64,000 nt of DNA, from contig NZ_KE386995.1 of the NCBI RefSeq assembly GCF_000429945.1, forward strand, positions 1,238 through 65,237. Direction: 5' to 3'. The DNA comes from Desulfogranum japonicum DSM 18378. GTDB lineage: Bacteria; Desulfobacterota; Desulfobulbia; Desulfobulbales; Desulfobulbaceae. The notes beneath the pieces were generated by a model, which worked only from the letters and a program-made list of their open reading frames with translations, ran no database searches and was not told the DNA's origin. Shown piece by piece: positions 10,553 through 18,983 of this stretch. The stretch's first letter is position 1, and each line of letters starts with the position of its first letter. The position numbers and the translations under genes were made by a program.

Positions 10553-11632
10553 CTATTTATTACGTATGGTTATTGTCACCCGGCGGTTAAGTTTCCGGCC
10601 GGCCTCAGTGTCATTGGAAGCAACAGGATCGGCAAAGCCGTACCAATATGTCAGCAGCCTGCTTTTATCTATCTGAAAATTGGTTTGCAGGTAGTTCTGA
10701 ATCCGTTCCGCGCGTCTTTTTGACAGTTCAATGTTGTATTCTTTGGTTCCGATATTATCCGTAAATCCAGAAAGAACCAGGTAGCTTTCTGGTTGTTTTT
10801 GCAGTGTCCTGCCCAGGGTATTGAGCGGTTTGAGGTATTCTGGTCGAATATTGGAGCGGTCAAAATTAAAAAGAACCGTGTTGAAATTGGAACTTCCGGT
10901 ATCCATGAACAGTTTGCCCAACAGGTGTTCCGGGTGGTTGTAGACAGTATCAAAATCAATAACCTGGGAACAGCTGTTGACAGATCCTATTTGATTCAGC
11001 AGTGCTTTGGCATCTTCATCTGTGGCACTGCTGATGATGGTGAAACAGACGTCAAATTGCTCTGCCAGTTTGCGAGCCTGTTCCATTGGCTGAGGTTCAA
11101 GCTCTGTAAAAGTGGAATCCTTGCCATCGCTGAAGAGAAAGACTTCGGTTCGGCCGGGAATCCCCAGTAAGTGTTCCAGTTTCATCAGCCCGATCTGTAA
11201 CATGGGCGGACCTTGTGGGATTTCAGGGAGTTGCTCAATAGCCTCTGCAAAGGATTGTTTTTCGTACCTGCTCAGTCTGTAGTAGGGGACGAAACCGCCT
11301 GGAGATCCATGGAGCCAGAGGCCTCCCTTCCAGTAGGGGTAGAGTCCTGTTTGCCATCCGAGATCGGGAAGCGTGCCGTTGCTTGTACGGATAATTTGTT
11401 TCTGCGCCTGAAGCCTGGTAAGCCCGGTGTCCCTGTATGGAACATCCATGGTTGTTGAAGGGTCGTATAAAATGAAAAAATTGTCCGCCATGCGAAGTAC
11501 GTCAGTATTCTGCGGCTTAAATGCTTGCAGATCCTCAGCCGCTAGAGTCTGCTGCGAGAACAGGAAACAGATGGCGGTAACAATCAGCAAAGTTCTCCAG
11601 AACATGGGAGCCATTGTGCGTGTTTGAGACAT
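10553..11632 (-). CDS. OmpA-domain protein with an N-terminal von Willebrand A-like domain
   Basis: 359 residues with AAGGAGG before the ATG. The signal peptide spans about 1-31 (cleavage after QQTLAA). Residues about 45-230 read as a VWA-like fold: 'FFILYDPSTTMDVPY' replaces the DxSxS metal site, so metal binding may be lost, and 'TEVFLFSDGKDST' follows. Residues about 245-359 are an OmpA/Pal peptidoglycan-binding domain: 'VLFNFDRSNIRPEY', 'LSGFTDNIGTKEYNIELSKRRAE', 'GRKLNRRVTI'. It is predicted to be periplasmic and to tether to peptidoglycan while the VWA-like part binds a partner. Genes for an HD hydrolase and a beta-CASP nuclease flank it. Confidence 0.85.
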   Translation of the reverse strand: MSQTRTMAPMFWRTLLIVTAICFLFSQQTLAAEDLQAFKPQNTDVLRMADNFFILYDPSTTMDVPYRDTGLTRLQAQKQIIRTSNGTLPDLGWQTGLYPYWKGGLWLHGSPGGFVPYYRLSRYEKQSFAEAIEQLPEIPQGPPMLQIGLMKLEHLLGIPGRTEVFLFSDGKDSTFTELEPQPMEQARKLAEQFDVCFTIISSATDEDAKALLNQIGSVNSCSQVIDFDTVYNHPEHLLGKLFMDTGSSNFNTVLFNFDRSNIRPEYLKPLNTLGRTLQKQPESYLVLSGFTDNIGTKEYNIELSKRRAERIQNYLQTNFQIDKSRLLTYWYGFADPVASNDTEAGRKLNRRVTITIRNK

Positions 11633-11701
11633 GGTCGGGCCTCCTTGGCGTTGATGGGTAGGTAGTGTATGTCCCTGAGGACAAGGAGCAATTTAGAAAT
11701 A

Positions 11702-12286
11702 TTATCCGTGCAATTGTTCTACATCACAGCAGCCCAGCTTTTCAGGGGTAATGGAAAGCCAGGAAAAAAGATGTTCCTCCAGCTGCAGACATTTATTGAA
11801 ATTTGAACAGATAAGAGCATGCCGTTTCGGGTCGTTTTTTCCGTAGCGTGTCAGGATGTATTCCAGCCGTTTATCCAGAGTTACCACCTCATCGTGGCGA
11901 ACGCGTTTGTCTGCATAATAAACGATTTCTCTAGCTGTGAAGTATCCCTGGGAATATCGTTTGGAATCATATGAAGGGAGAAGTACGTGTTCTTCGACAA
12001 TGTCTGCTACTTCCGGGTAGCCGCTGTCTCTGCACATTTCAGCACCCAACAGAGCATGGTTGCAGGATTCGTCCAGACATAGGGTTTTGGCAATATCATG
12101 GAGCAGGGCACCGGCAATAACAAGCCTTTGGTCTGGCAACGGCCGCGGTATGGCAGGGTTTGCCTGTAATTCAGTGAGAATTTCTTCAGACAGGCGGGCA
12201 ACGGTTAAAGAGTGTGCCCGGATATTGTCCAGCATGCCATGTTGTTCCATCAGCTTATAGCACTCTGCTTGATCAGGAATGCGCAC
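11702..12286 (-). CDS. HD-domain phosphohydrolase
   Basis: 194 residues from a GTG at 12286 with AGGAG at good spacing; a later ATG is not needed. The HD metal motif appears in order: H in 'IRAHSLTVARLSEEI', 'LLHDIAKT', a histidine in 'CNHALLGAEM', and D in 'YYADKRVRHDE'. This is the pattern of small stand-alone HD hydrolases acting on nucleotides or tRNA ends. It lies 20 bases after the hemE stop on the same strand. No regulatory domain is attached. Substrate unknown. Confidence 0.85.
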   Translation of the reverse strand: MRIPDQAECYKLMEQHGMLDNIRAHSLTVARLSEEILTELQANPAIPRPLPDQRLVIAGALLHDIAKTLCLDESCNHALLGAEMCRDSGYPEVADIVEEHVLLPSYDSKRYSQGYFTAREIVYYADKRVRHDEVVTLDKRLEYILTRYGKNDPKRHALICSNFNKCLQLEEHLFSWLSITPEKLGCCDVEQLHG

Positions 12287-12306
12287 CTTTCTTCTCCTCT
12301 CTTAAT

Positions 12307-13332
12307 TCATGGTTTACCACTCAGGCGGTGGACCGCATCAACGGCAATTCTTGCCTGATCAGGTGGGGTCTGGGGCTGGATACCGTGTCCGAGGTTGAAA
12401 ATATGGCCTTTAGCGTCTTTTGCATCATCAAGCAATGTGGCTATTCGTTTTTCCAATTCCTTTTGAGGGAGAAAAAGAGCGATGGGGTCAAGGTTACCCT
12501 GCACGGCATGATTGCCTACGCCGGCAATGGCATCCTTGATGTTTATGCGCCAGTCCAGCCCGAGTACATCAGCTCCGGCCGTTGTCGTATGGGGGAGTAA
12601 GGTAGCACCGTTGTTTGCAAAGTAAATGATCGGAACGTCTGTGACTTCTCGCAAATCCGCAATAATGCGCTGTACATAAGGAAGAGCAAATCTGAGATAA
12701 TCGACAGGTGCGAGAATACCTGCCCAGGAGTCGAAAATTTGCAAAGCCTGTGCTCCTGCCTTTGCCTGCGCCCGGAGATATTTACTGGTGCAGTCTGTTA
12801 TTTTATCCAGTAGGGAGCTGTAGAGCGTTGGATCCTGGAACATCATCCTTTTGGTTTTTAGAAAAACTTTGGAAGATCCGCCTTCAATCAGATAGGTCGC
12901 AAGGGTAAAAGGTGCACCGGAAAAACCAATAAGAGGGACATTGAGTTCTTTGCGAAGAAGGCGTATTGTTTCCAGGACAAAGGGCATGGATTCCTCCGGG
13001 TCAGGAACGTGGAGTTTGTTTACGTCGTCCTTGTTCCTGATAGGGTTGGGAAAAACGGGTCCAGCGCCCTCGTGAAACTCAAGTTTGAGGTTCATGGCTT
13101 CCATGGGGATAAGAATATCCGAAAACAGAATCGCGGCATCAAATCCAAAGATATCAATTGGCTGTAGCGTAACTTCTGTGCACAATTCAGGGGATTTGCA
13201 GAGTTCCAGAAACGATACTTTACCCCGAACTTTCTGGTATTCAGGGAGATATCGTCCTGCCTGTCTCATAAACCAAACTGGTGTGTATTCCGTTTGTTCG
13301 CCTTTGCACGCCTTGAGAAAGGTATCGTTCAT
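12307..13332 (-). CDS. hemE: uroporphyrinogen decarboxylase
   Basis: 341 residues, the family length. It decarboxylates the four acetate side chains of uroporphyrinogen III to give coproporphyrinogen III in the cytoplasm. Both family signatures are present: FMRQAGRYLPEY at 21-32 and 'GFSGAPFTLATYLIEGG' near 135-152. The active-site aspartate is in 'LFSDILIPMEAM' at about D72. AAGGA precedes the ATG. It follows the gene for a heme-pathway radical SAM enzyme by about 250 bases on the same strand. That enzyme belongs to the siroheme-dependent route, which does not need HemE, so the pairing is notable. Confidence 0.95.
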   Translation of the reverse strand: MNDTFLKACKGEQTEYTPVWFMRQAGRYLPEYQKVRGKVSFLELCKSPELCTEVTLQPIDIFGFDAAILFSDILIPMEAMNLKLEFHEGAGPVFPNPIRNKDDVNKLHVPDPEESMPFVLETIRLLRKELNVPLIGFSGAPFTLATYLIEGGSSKVFLKTKRMMFQDPTLYSSLLDKITDCTSKYLRAQAKAGAQALQIFDSWAGILAPVDYLRFALPYVQRIIADLREVTDVPIIYFANNGATLLPHTTTAGADVLGLDWRINIKDAIAGVGNHAVQGNLDPIALFLPQKELEKRIATLLDDAKDAKGHIFNLGHGIQPQTPPDQARIAVDAVHRLSGKP

Positions 13333-13579
13333 AGAATTCCTTAGTAGGTGTTATGGTAAGCGATTGCAGGAGATTTGTAGAAAATTCCAAGGTCGCTTAT
13401 TCCTTTTTGGGGCTAATGAACAGCCATACAAGAGTATAATTCAGGTATCTTCAAAGAGTATGATACGTCGTACTGTTCTGTTATGTTGTTTGTAATGTTG
13501 TGACGGGCTTGTTATTACTGATTGTACTTTGTGTTTCAGGAAAGTACATTTCAGGGATTGATTTTCTTTGTCGTCTGCA

Positions 13580-14644
13580 TCATTTTGCTGGTTTTATTCC
13601 CGGCTGATAGGCACAAAAAGGTTCTTGAGCCAAATAGTCCCCGCTAACCGCATAGGCTCGAGCCCGACAGCCTCCACACACCTGAATATATTCACAGCGT
13701 CCACAGGTACCTTTGTATTTTTCAAAGTCACGCATATCCAGTAAAAGAGGTGAGGTCTCCCAAATTTCTTTAAATGACTGCTGGGCAAGATTTCCTGCTG
13801 GCAGGGGGAAATAGCTGCATGGCAAAATATTTTTATCCACATCAATAAGGCAGATCAGCTGACCGGCCAGACACCCTTTGGATCCACCGGTGGAAAATTG
13901 CAGTGAACGCCGTTTGAATTTACTGCCTTCTTCTTTGGCTTTCTGTAAGACGATTCGGTAGTACTGGGGAGCACAGGTCGGACGTACAAGCAGGTCTGTT
14001 TCCTCTTTTTCCATGGCATAATGCCATTCAAGGATGTCTTCATACTCCGTTGCAGGGATGAGTTCTTCCATGATTTCCTCTCCCCGACCAGTGGGAACGA
14101 TCATGAAGAGATACCACGCCTTGGCTCCCAGTTTTTTTACCAGCTCATAAATTCGAGGCACTTCGCTTTTGTTGCGTTTGGTGAAACTGGAATTTACCAG
14201 AAAATCAATATTGTGTTCACGGAATAGACGAATGGCGTTCATCGTGCCTTCAAAAGCACCTGGCTGATTGCGGAAATTGTCATGAACATCTGCTGTGGCT
14301 CCGTCCAGACTCAATGAAACCATTTTGATGCCGGATTCTTTGATTGAGGAGCATGTCTGCGCATTTACCAGTGTCCCGTTAGTTGCCAGGCACATCCGCA
14401 TGCCCAGGTCTGTGCCATATTGGGCAATGTCGAAAACATCTTCACGGAGAAGCGGCTCACCACCGGATAGTACCATTACCGGATCAGCGTATCCATGTAT
14501 GTCTTCCATGATTGCTTTGGCTTCATCCAGGCTAAAATCCGGATGATTAATAACATCAATTTCTGAGGATGAGCGGCAGTGGACACAGCTGAGGTTACAA
14601 CGTCTGGTTATTTCCCAGGCAATCCATTTTGGGACAAAATCCAT
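13580..14644 (-). CDS. ahbD: radical SAM heme-pathway enzyme (AhbD-like heme synthase)
   Basis: 354 residues from ATG at 14644, chosen because GGAG lies six bases upstream; the open frame runs on to 14713 without support. CNLSCVHC at 16-23 binds the radical SAM [4Fe-4S] cluster, and '[13 protein letters not shown]' is the SAM-binding GGE motif. The C-terminal SPASM-like region carries further cysteines (CLAGQ..., 'LPCSYFPL', '[19 protein letters not shown]', 'EPFC') for an auxiliary cluster. The ending [21 protein letters not shown] is typical of AhbD, which oxidatively decarboxylates Fe-coproporphyrin III to heme b in sulfate reducers and archaea. The sister enzyme AhbC is the main alternative. 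Confidence 0.72.
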   Translation of the reverse strand: MDFVPKWIAWEITRRCNLSCVHCRSSSEIDVINHPDFSLDEAKAIMEDIHGYADPVMVLSGGEPLLREDVFDIAQYGTDLGMRMCLATNGTLVNAQTCSSIKESGIKMVSLSLDGATADVHDNFRNQPGAFEGTMNAIRLFREHNIDFLVNSSFTKRNKSEVPRIYELVKKLGAKAWYLFMIVPTGRGEEIMEELIPATEYEDILEWHYAMEKEETDLLVRPTCAPQYYRIVLQKAKEEGSKFKRRSLQFSTGGSKGCLAGQLICLIDVDKNILPCSYFPLPAGNLAQQSFKEIWETSPLLLDMRDFEKYKGTCGRCEYIQVCGGCRARAYAVSGDYLAQEPFCAYQPGIKPAK

Positions 14645-15236
14645 AGGTTTCTCCATAAATTCAAAGTAAAGAAGTCGAGCTAGGACTATATAGACTGGGC
14701 TCTTGACGGTCAACTTCTTTTGTGAAGCATGTGAAGCTGCTCAACAGCGGATGAGCTTGTTTTCTTACCAGAGATAATCACTTCCGTGACCAGAGACATT
14801 TTCGATTTGCAGTCCTAATTCACGCGCAACTCATCAATATTATGTCAACCGGTAGAGATTTTTTCATTCCTGGCGCTGAATTATTACCCCTGGGCTTGTC
14901 GAGAAGCGTATGATATGCCAAAATATTATAGAGTCGATAGAATGAGTTGTACTCCTGATTTTCATGATGGCAAGTTGCGATGGCGGAAAAGCTGTGAGGG
15001 ATGCTGTGATGTGTACTTGTTTTTTGCAGCTACTTGTTAAAAGTGGTTTGAATAATTACTTTTATTTAAAAGTCGGTATGTGGAAAGTATGTGTACAAAA
15101 TGAAATGTCTCTGATGCATGTGTGCTTTTGACCCTTTGCTGCCTTTGAGGGAAGATTCTTCTCAGTTTTACACAGTGATTGGCAGAAGTAGTGATTGTAT
15201 CATTGGATTTTAAGACATCAACCAAGGAGATACTGT
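14645..15236. other. divergent intergenic region
   Basis: About 590 bases between the divergent heme synthase and universal stress genes. It must hold both promoters, but none matches consensus well enough to call. It is AT-rich near 15040-15090. No conserved coding sequence or repeat of the two dispersed families is seen. The last 20 bases carry AAGGAGA, the ribosome binding site of the stress gene. Confidence 0.4.
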
Positions 15237-15722
15237 ATGCAGGAAATTAAAAAAGTGCTCACCCCTATTGATTTTTCAGATAACGCTGAAAAAATAGCCA
15301 GTGCTGCGGCATATATAGCTGGAACCTTCAAAGCCGAATTACATTTGATTTTTGTGGCGCAGAATTTTGAGGATTACAGCGGCTTCTTTGTTCCTCCCGT
15401 TAACCTTCCCAATCTGGAAGCTGAACTGTTTGAGTCTGCCAAGCAGCGCATGGTAACTTTTACCGAAGAGAACAAGAGTACTTTTGAAAATTATGAAGTC
15501 CAGGGAGTTACCAGTGAAGTCCTCTCTGGCGACGTGGCTGAAGAAATCCTTGACTATGCGAAAAAAAATGATATCCATCTCATTGTCATGGGGACACATG
15601 GTTACAAGGGACTTGAGCGTATTATGTTTGGTAGTGTGGCAGACAAAGTCGTGAAAACAGCATGTTGTCCGGTTATGACCATCAATCCGTACAGGACGGA
15701 ATGTGAAGAAAAACAAAAATAA
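15237..15722 (+). CDS. universal stress protein (UspA family)
   Basis: 161 residues from ATG at 15237, preceded by AAGGAGATACTGT; a longer open frame from 15195 has no ribosome binding site. The Usp fold starts with 'KKVLTPIDFSDNAEKI' and ends with the ATP-binding loop 'GTHGYKGLERIMFGSVAD' and 'CCPVMTI'. This makes it a nucleotide-binding Usp of MJ0577 type. Single domain and cytoplasmic. It is monocistronic, followed by a family 1 and then a family 2 palindromic repeat. Confidence 0.92.
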   Translation: MQEIKKVLTPIDFSDNAEKIASAAAYIAGTFKAELHLIFVAQNFEDYSGFFVPPVNLPNLEAELFESAKQRMVTFTEENKSTFENYEVQGVTSEVLSGDVAEEILDYAKKNDIHLIVMGTHGYKGLERIMFGSVADKVVKTACCPVMTINPYRTECEEKQK

Positions 15723-15794
15723 TTGATAATTTTCTGAATCCCTGAAAAAGTATTTTTGAGGCAAGGATCCAGAGTTAAGAAACCGTGATGCCCT

Positions 15795-15937
15795 AGGAGG
15801 TTGTCCGAGAATAGGAATTTTCGTTCAGCTCGAGGCAAACCTAAAAAAATACCACAGGTATATATATGATATTCCGAGGATATTTTTCAGGTTTAACGAA
15901 GATATGGGCGGAAATAACATTCTTGGACAGCCTCTTG
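15795..15937. repeat. dispersed palindromic repeat, family 1, copy B
   Basis: The left end AGGAGGTTGTCCGAGAAT and the reverse complement of the right end (AGAGGCTGTCCAAGAATG) are inverted repeats. The interior has GTTCAGCTCGAGGC, close to the GTTCAAGTTTGAGGC of copy E at 41821, and both share TATAGC/TATATATGATAT-type sequence further in. About 143 bases, with no coding capacity. Confidence 0.65.
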
Positions 15938-16031
15938 GTAAGTGCCCGGCCGTACATGCAGACGTTCATTGGAGAGCAGGCAAGGGGGAGTCTCCAAGGC
16001 ATTTTCAGGATGTAATAACCACAGGCGTATA

Positions 16032-16182
16032 AGGGTCACGGAACAATCTTGCTTGTCTCTCAACTCGGTAATGTCGTCGCGTCAATAGCTCAATACGGCC
16101 AGTATGGAACCATTGACGCGACGACGTTGCCAAACAGATATCCTACACAATTTTTGGATATTTATTATTTTTCGCGACCCTA
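16032..16182 (+). repeat. MITE-like palindromic element, family 2, copy 1
   Basis: Terminal inverted repeats AGGGTCACGGAACAA and AGGGTCGCGAAAAATAA (reverse complement of the right end). The core is a near-perfect hairpin in which GTCGTCGCGTCAAT pairs with ATTGACGCGACGAC. The flanking segment TCTTGCTTGTCTCTCAACT recurs in copy 2 (61671-61836, same orientation) and copy 3 (63068-63233, opposite orientation). About 150 bases, non-coding. Confidence 0.8.
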
Positions 16183-16309
16183 AGCCGAAATCCTGAGCAA
16201 TTTTGGATAGGTATTACTTGCTATAGACTCGGTTTGAAGAAGGTGCTTGGGGAAAACACAGTACAGCCTAGACGTATGGATGAAGGTTGTACTGTGTTTG
16301 TTGAAAAAA

Positions 16310-17359
16310 TCATGCAGGTAAAAACAAGGCTACGAGCCAGCGATGTTCAACCTCATTAGTTTGATCTGACGGGGGAGTATCCGGGGTAAATGCTCGTGTA
16401 AAAAGGGTGGCCGGGGAGACCCCTTGTACGGGATACACGAAGAGTTGAGCCTGTGAAGTGGTATTGTCCTGTTCTGCGGTCAATCCTCCTGGCAGAGGAA
16501 GAGGCGTTGATCCTGCTTCCGCGTGCGCCTTTTTGTTGATAGCGTTTAGCCAGAGAGAATGCAGTTCTGGTATAACTTCGAGGGTTGTTTTTTCCCGGTT
16601 GACGGGCAAGGGAAGGGGGATTCTGCAGGATGCATTGATGTCGAGGTGTCCTTCTTGCCGGGCTTTTTCTACAAGCATGTCAGCTGCGTCAACGGATTGT
16701 GTTACGAAAATTCTGCATTTTGAGGGGGGATTTTCTCCAAGGCACATGAGGCGGGTCCATGCCTTGAGACGATGCTTGAATCCAGGAGTGTCAGCTCGTA
16801 AATTGGCATGTTGCATGGACGCTGTGATAAACGTGTTTTCTGTTTCTTCGCGCAGCTCATGGAAAAGATCGTGCTGTTTTTCGTAAATTGTCTGTAATTC
16901 GTTTCTAATTTCTGCCTCTTCACGCTCTTGTATTTCTGCAATTTTTAGTATGAGTCTTGCCTGCCAAAGCATTTCGGTGAGTTTTTCTTCGTGTCGGTCA
17001 AGGGTCCGGGTGCGTGATAGATTTGTTTTAATACTGCTCAGCGATTCTGTCTTTCCGGCAGTGAGTTGGTCTCCGCCCATGTGAGCAAGCTGATTGACAA
17101 AATTTTCTCGGTTGTTTTCAATGTCGCGCAGCAGGGCATTGAAGCGTTCCCCTAAAGGACCAAGGGGAGCTGGAACAATAAACTGCAAACGTTTTCCGGA
17201 AAGGAGTTCTGAAACGAACGGTGTGGATTTTTCACAGGGGGAGTTAACGTTTTCTGTCGGCTTGAGGTAGACAAGAGCGGGGAAAACCTGTAGAAGGTGG
17301 CCCAGGAAATTTTCATTTACAACTGTTTGAGGAAAAATACAGGCTGATTCAACTGTCAT
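16310..17359 (-). CDS. conserved-looking protein of unknown function, coiled-coil centre
   Basis: 349 residues from the ATG at 17359, supported by TAAGG seven bases upstream; an open frame extends to 17449 but only mirrors the opposite gene. I do not recognise the family. Residues 1-100 are mixed alpha/beta. About 110-195 is helical and charged with coiled-coil character ('LSRTRTLDRHEEKLTEMLWQ', 'IQEREEAEIRNELQTIYEKQ'), and the C-terminal third is Pro-rich. There is no signal peptide and no transmembrane helix. Its start codon overlaps that of the divergent small membrane gene (shared CATG), so the two may be co-regulated. Confidence 0.65.
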   Translation of the reverse strand: MTVESACIFPQTVVNENFLGHLLQVFPALVYLKPTENVNSPCEKSTPFVSELLSGKRLQFIVPAPLGPLGERFNALLRDIENNRENFVNQLAHMGGDQLTAGKTESLSSIKTNLSRTRTLDRHEEKLTEMLWQARLILKIAEIQEREEAEIRNELQTIYEKQHDLFHELREETENTFITASMQHANLRADTPGFKHRLKAWTRLMCLGENPPSKCRIFVTQSVDAADMLVEKARQEGHLDINASCRIPLPLPVNREKTTLEVIPELHSLWLNAINKKAHAEAGSTPLPLPGGLTAEQDNTTSQAQLFVYPVQGVSPATLFTRAFTPDTPPSDQTNEVEHRWLVALFLPA

Positions 17360-17720
17360 GACGACCTTACGGGAAAAAATTACGTTTATACTTACAGCAG
17401 GTGCATACCTGCTCTTCCATCTTCGTTTGGGAGCGGACCTTGCTTCCACACTATATCATACATTATACCAGATGTTGTTGACAGCTCCATACGCTGTTGG
17501 TTTTACGTATATCCTGGTTATTGTTTTTCGAAAATTTTCAGGTAAGAAAAGAATCCCCTGGGATAGAATTCTACGTATATTTTTTACCTTGGGGATTCTG
17601 TTTGCTTTTTTCTTCGCACTCTATGAGTATGCTGCTCCTGGAAAAGGTCCTCTGGAAGCCAAGGATGATACTACGGACGTATCACGGTTCTTGCCTGATA
17701 GTGGCCGGAAGCCGCAGTAG
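17358..17720 (+). CDS. small integral membrane protein, unknown
   Basis: 120 residues. Two or three transmembrane helices are predicted ('ITFILTAGAYLLFHL', 'LLTAPYAVGFTYILVIVF', 'IFFTLGILFAFFFALYEY') with positively charged loops (FRKFSGKKR), followed by a hydrophilic tail. The ATG at 17358 overlaps the start codon of the divergent unknown gene. Only a weak GGCTG lies upstream, so translation may be inefficient or leaderless. The 3' end overlaps the convergent hexapeptide-repeat gene by 50 bases. No family recognised. Confidence 0.6.
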   Translation: MTTLREKITFILTAGAYLLFHLRLGADLASTLYHTLYQMLLTAPYAVGFTYILVIVFRKFSGKKRIPWDRILRIFFTLGILFAFFFALYEYAAPGKGPLEAKDDTTDVSRFLPDSGRKPQ

Positions 17721-18474
17721 TTGTCGGCATCAGGATACAGGACGGACCGAATACGGCACCGGGGCTGGTTACTGAGTTGCACCCGGTCTGACATTCATCA
17801 CCCATGATGGCACCGAATTTCCGCAGATCGGTCTTTATCGTGCCATTGCTGGTTTTGATCTCCACATTTCCTGGAATAAAACGGAAATTGGCACATTTTG
17901 TTCCGGCGCCGAGATTTACCTGGTTGCCAAGAATGGTATCACCAAGGTAAGCAAAATGACCGGCTTTGGCGTCGTTGAGGAATATGGAATGCTTAACTTC
18001 TGTGGCATGCCCTACGACGCAACGTTTGCCGATAATGCAGTGGCCACGTATATATGCACCCTGGCGTATTTCAGCCTGATCATCAATTATAGTCGGGCCC
18101 TTGATGTAGGCACCTGATTCAATGAGTACGCCTCGGCCAATGTTGATATTTTGACCAATCAGGGTGGCTCCTGCCATGATGATTGATGCACCCTCAAGGA
18201 TCTGTCCGTTTTCGCAGACATGAAGGGTGCCTTTGGTGGCATCGCCATAGGTGATGGTGCATTCCCTGGCATTACGCAATCTGCCGTTGTGTACGATGAA
18301 AGGACTTGTCAGGGGGACCCCATCGGAAAGGCACCTATGTATGAGAAAAGGGCTTGCTTTTTCTTGTGTATAACTTTTGAGTTTTTTCAGGACATCCCAT
18401 ACATAGGTACAGTCGTTGAAAATTTCTCGCTGGCTGAATTCGCTGAGGTCAAAAAAAGATTCCGGGTTAAGCAT
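17671..18474 (-). CDS. left-handed beta-helix (hexapeptide) sugar-nucleotide/acyl transferase-like protein
   Basis: 267 residues from ATG at 18474 with AGGA upstream; the longer frame to 18600 lacks support. Residues about 70-240 show hexapeptide periodicity ('GATLIGQNINIGRGVLIESG', 'IDDQAEIRQGAYIRGHCIIG', 'FAYLGDTILGNQVNLGAGT'), the left-handed beta-helix seen in the C-terminal half of GlmU and related sugar-1-phosphate nucleotidyltransferases. The N-terminal Rossmann-type uridylyltransferase domain is missing, so it is either an acyltransferase or a partner protein. 'GDECQTGCNSVTSPG' is a typical closing motif. The final 50 bases overlap the convergent membrane gene. Confidence 0.8.
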   Translation of the reverse strand: MLNPESFFDLSEFSQREIFNDCTYVWDVLKKLKSYTQEKASPFLIHRCLSDGVPLTSPFIVHNGRLRNARECTITYGDATKGTLHVCENGQILEGASIIMAGATLIGQNINIGRGVLIESGAYIKGPTIIDDQAEIRQGAYIRGHCIIGKRCVVGHATEVKHSIFLNDAKAGHFAYLGDTILGNQVNLGAGTKCANFRFIPGNVEIKTSNGTIKTDLRKFGAIMGDECQTGCNSVTSPGAVFGPSCILMPTTTAASGHYQARTVIRP

Positions 18475-18983
18475 ATCTGTATCCTGTTTGCAGAATGAGT
18501 GATAGACTATATATACAGTGAGTCCTGTATAATTGGTCACCGGCCAAATGTTCAAGTTAATTCTATGCAGATTATGCACTCGGCCACTGCTTGACTTCAT
18601 TTGTTGTCATGTTTACTGTGGTTTGGAAAAATTATCCGCACCAGAAAATAATCCTCTGGTGCCTAAGCAGTGCTCATCCAGAAACGGTATTTTAGAGTCT
18701 GACGCATAGCATGCGTGGCCAGCTTAGACTCAACATTGTGACGGGGAAATATTGAATTTTTACTGTATTTTAAATGGTTAAGTTGGGTGTTACATAGTGG
18801 TGATGTAGTGTTTTTACACCACAACTGAGTAAGAAAACATTTCTCAGGCAGGTCATGGTGATGCATTTCGGGCCTGGTTCTATCCGGAATTCTGTGTTTT
18901 ACCCTAGCCTGACTGTTGAGCTGGCCGACTGAGAGATTTTGCTATACCTCGTTTCTGAATAGACGCCAAGGAGGAGAAAAAGA
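18475..18983. other. intergenic region upstream of lon
   Basis: About 500 bases between divergent genes, holding the promoters of both. GCACCAGA/TCTGGTGC at 18640-18664 forms an eight-pair hairpin around a nine-base loop. I see no consensus heat-shock promoter for lon, although this spacing would allow one. AAGGAGGAG directly before 18984 is the lon ribosome binding site. Confidence 0.4.

Noticed and set aside
18870-18983. Heat-shock promoter for lon
   Set aside because: No pair of elements matches CTTGAA and CCCCAT-type boxes with correct spacing.
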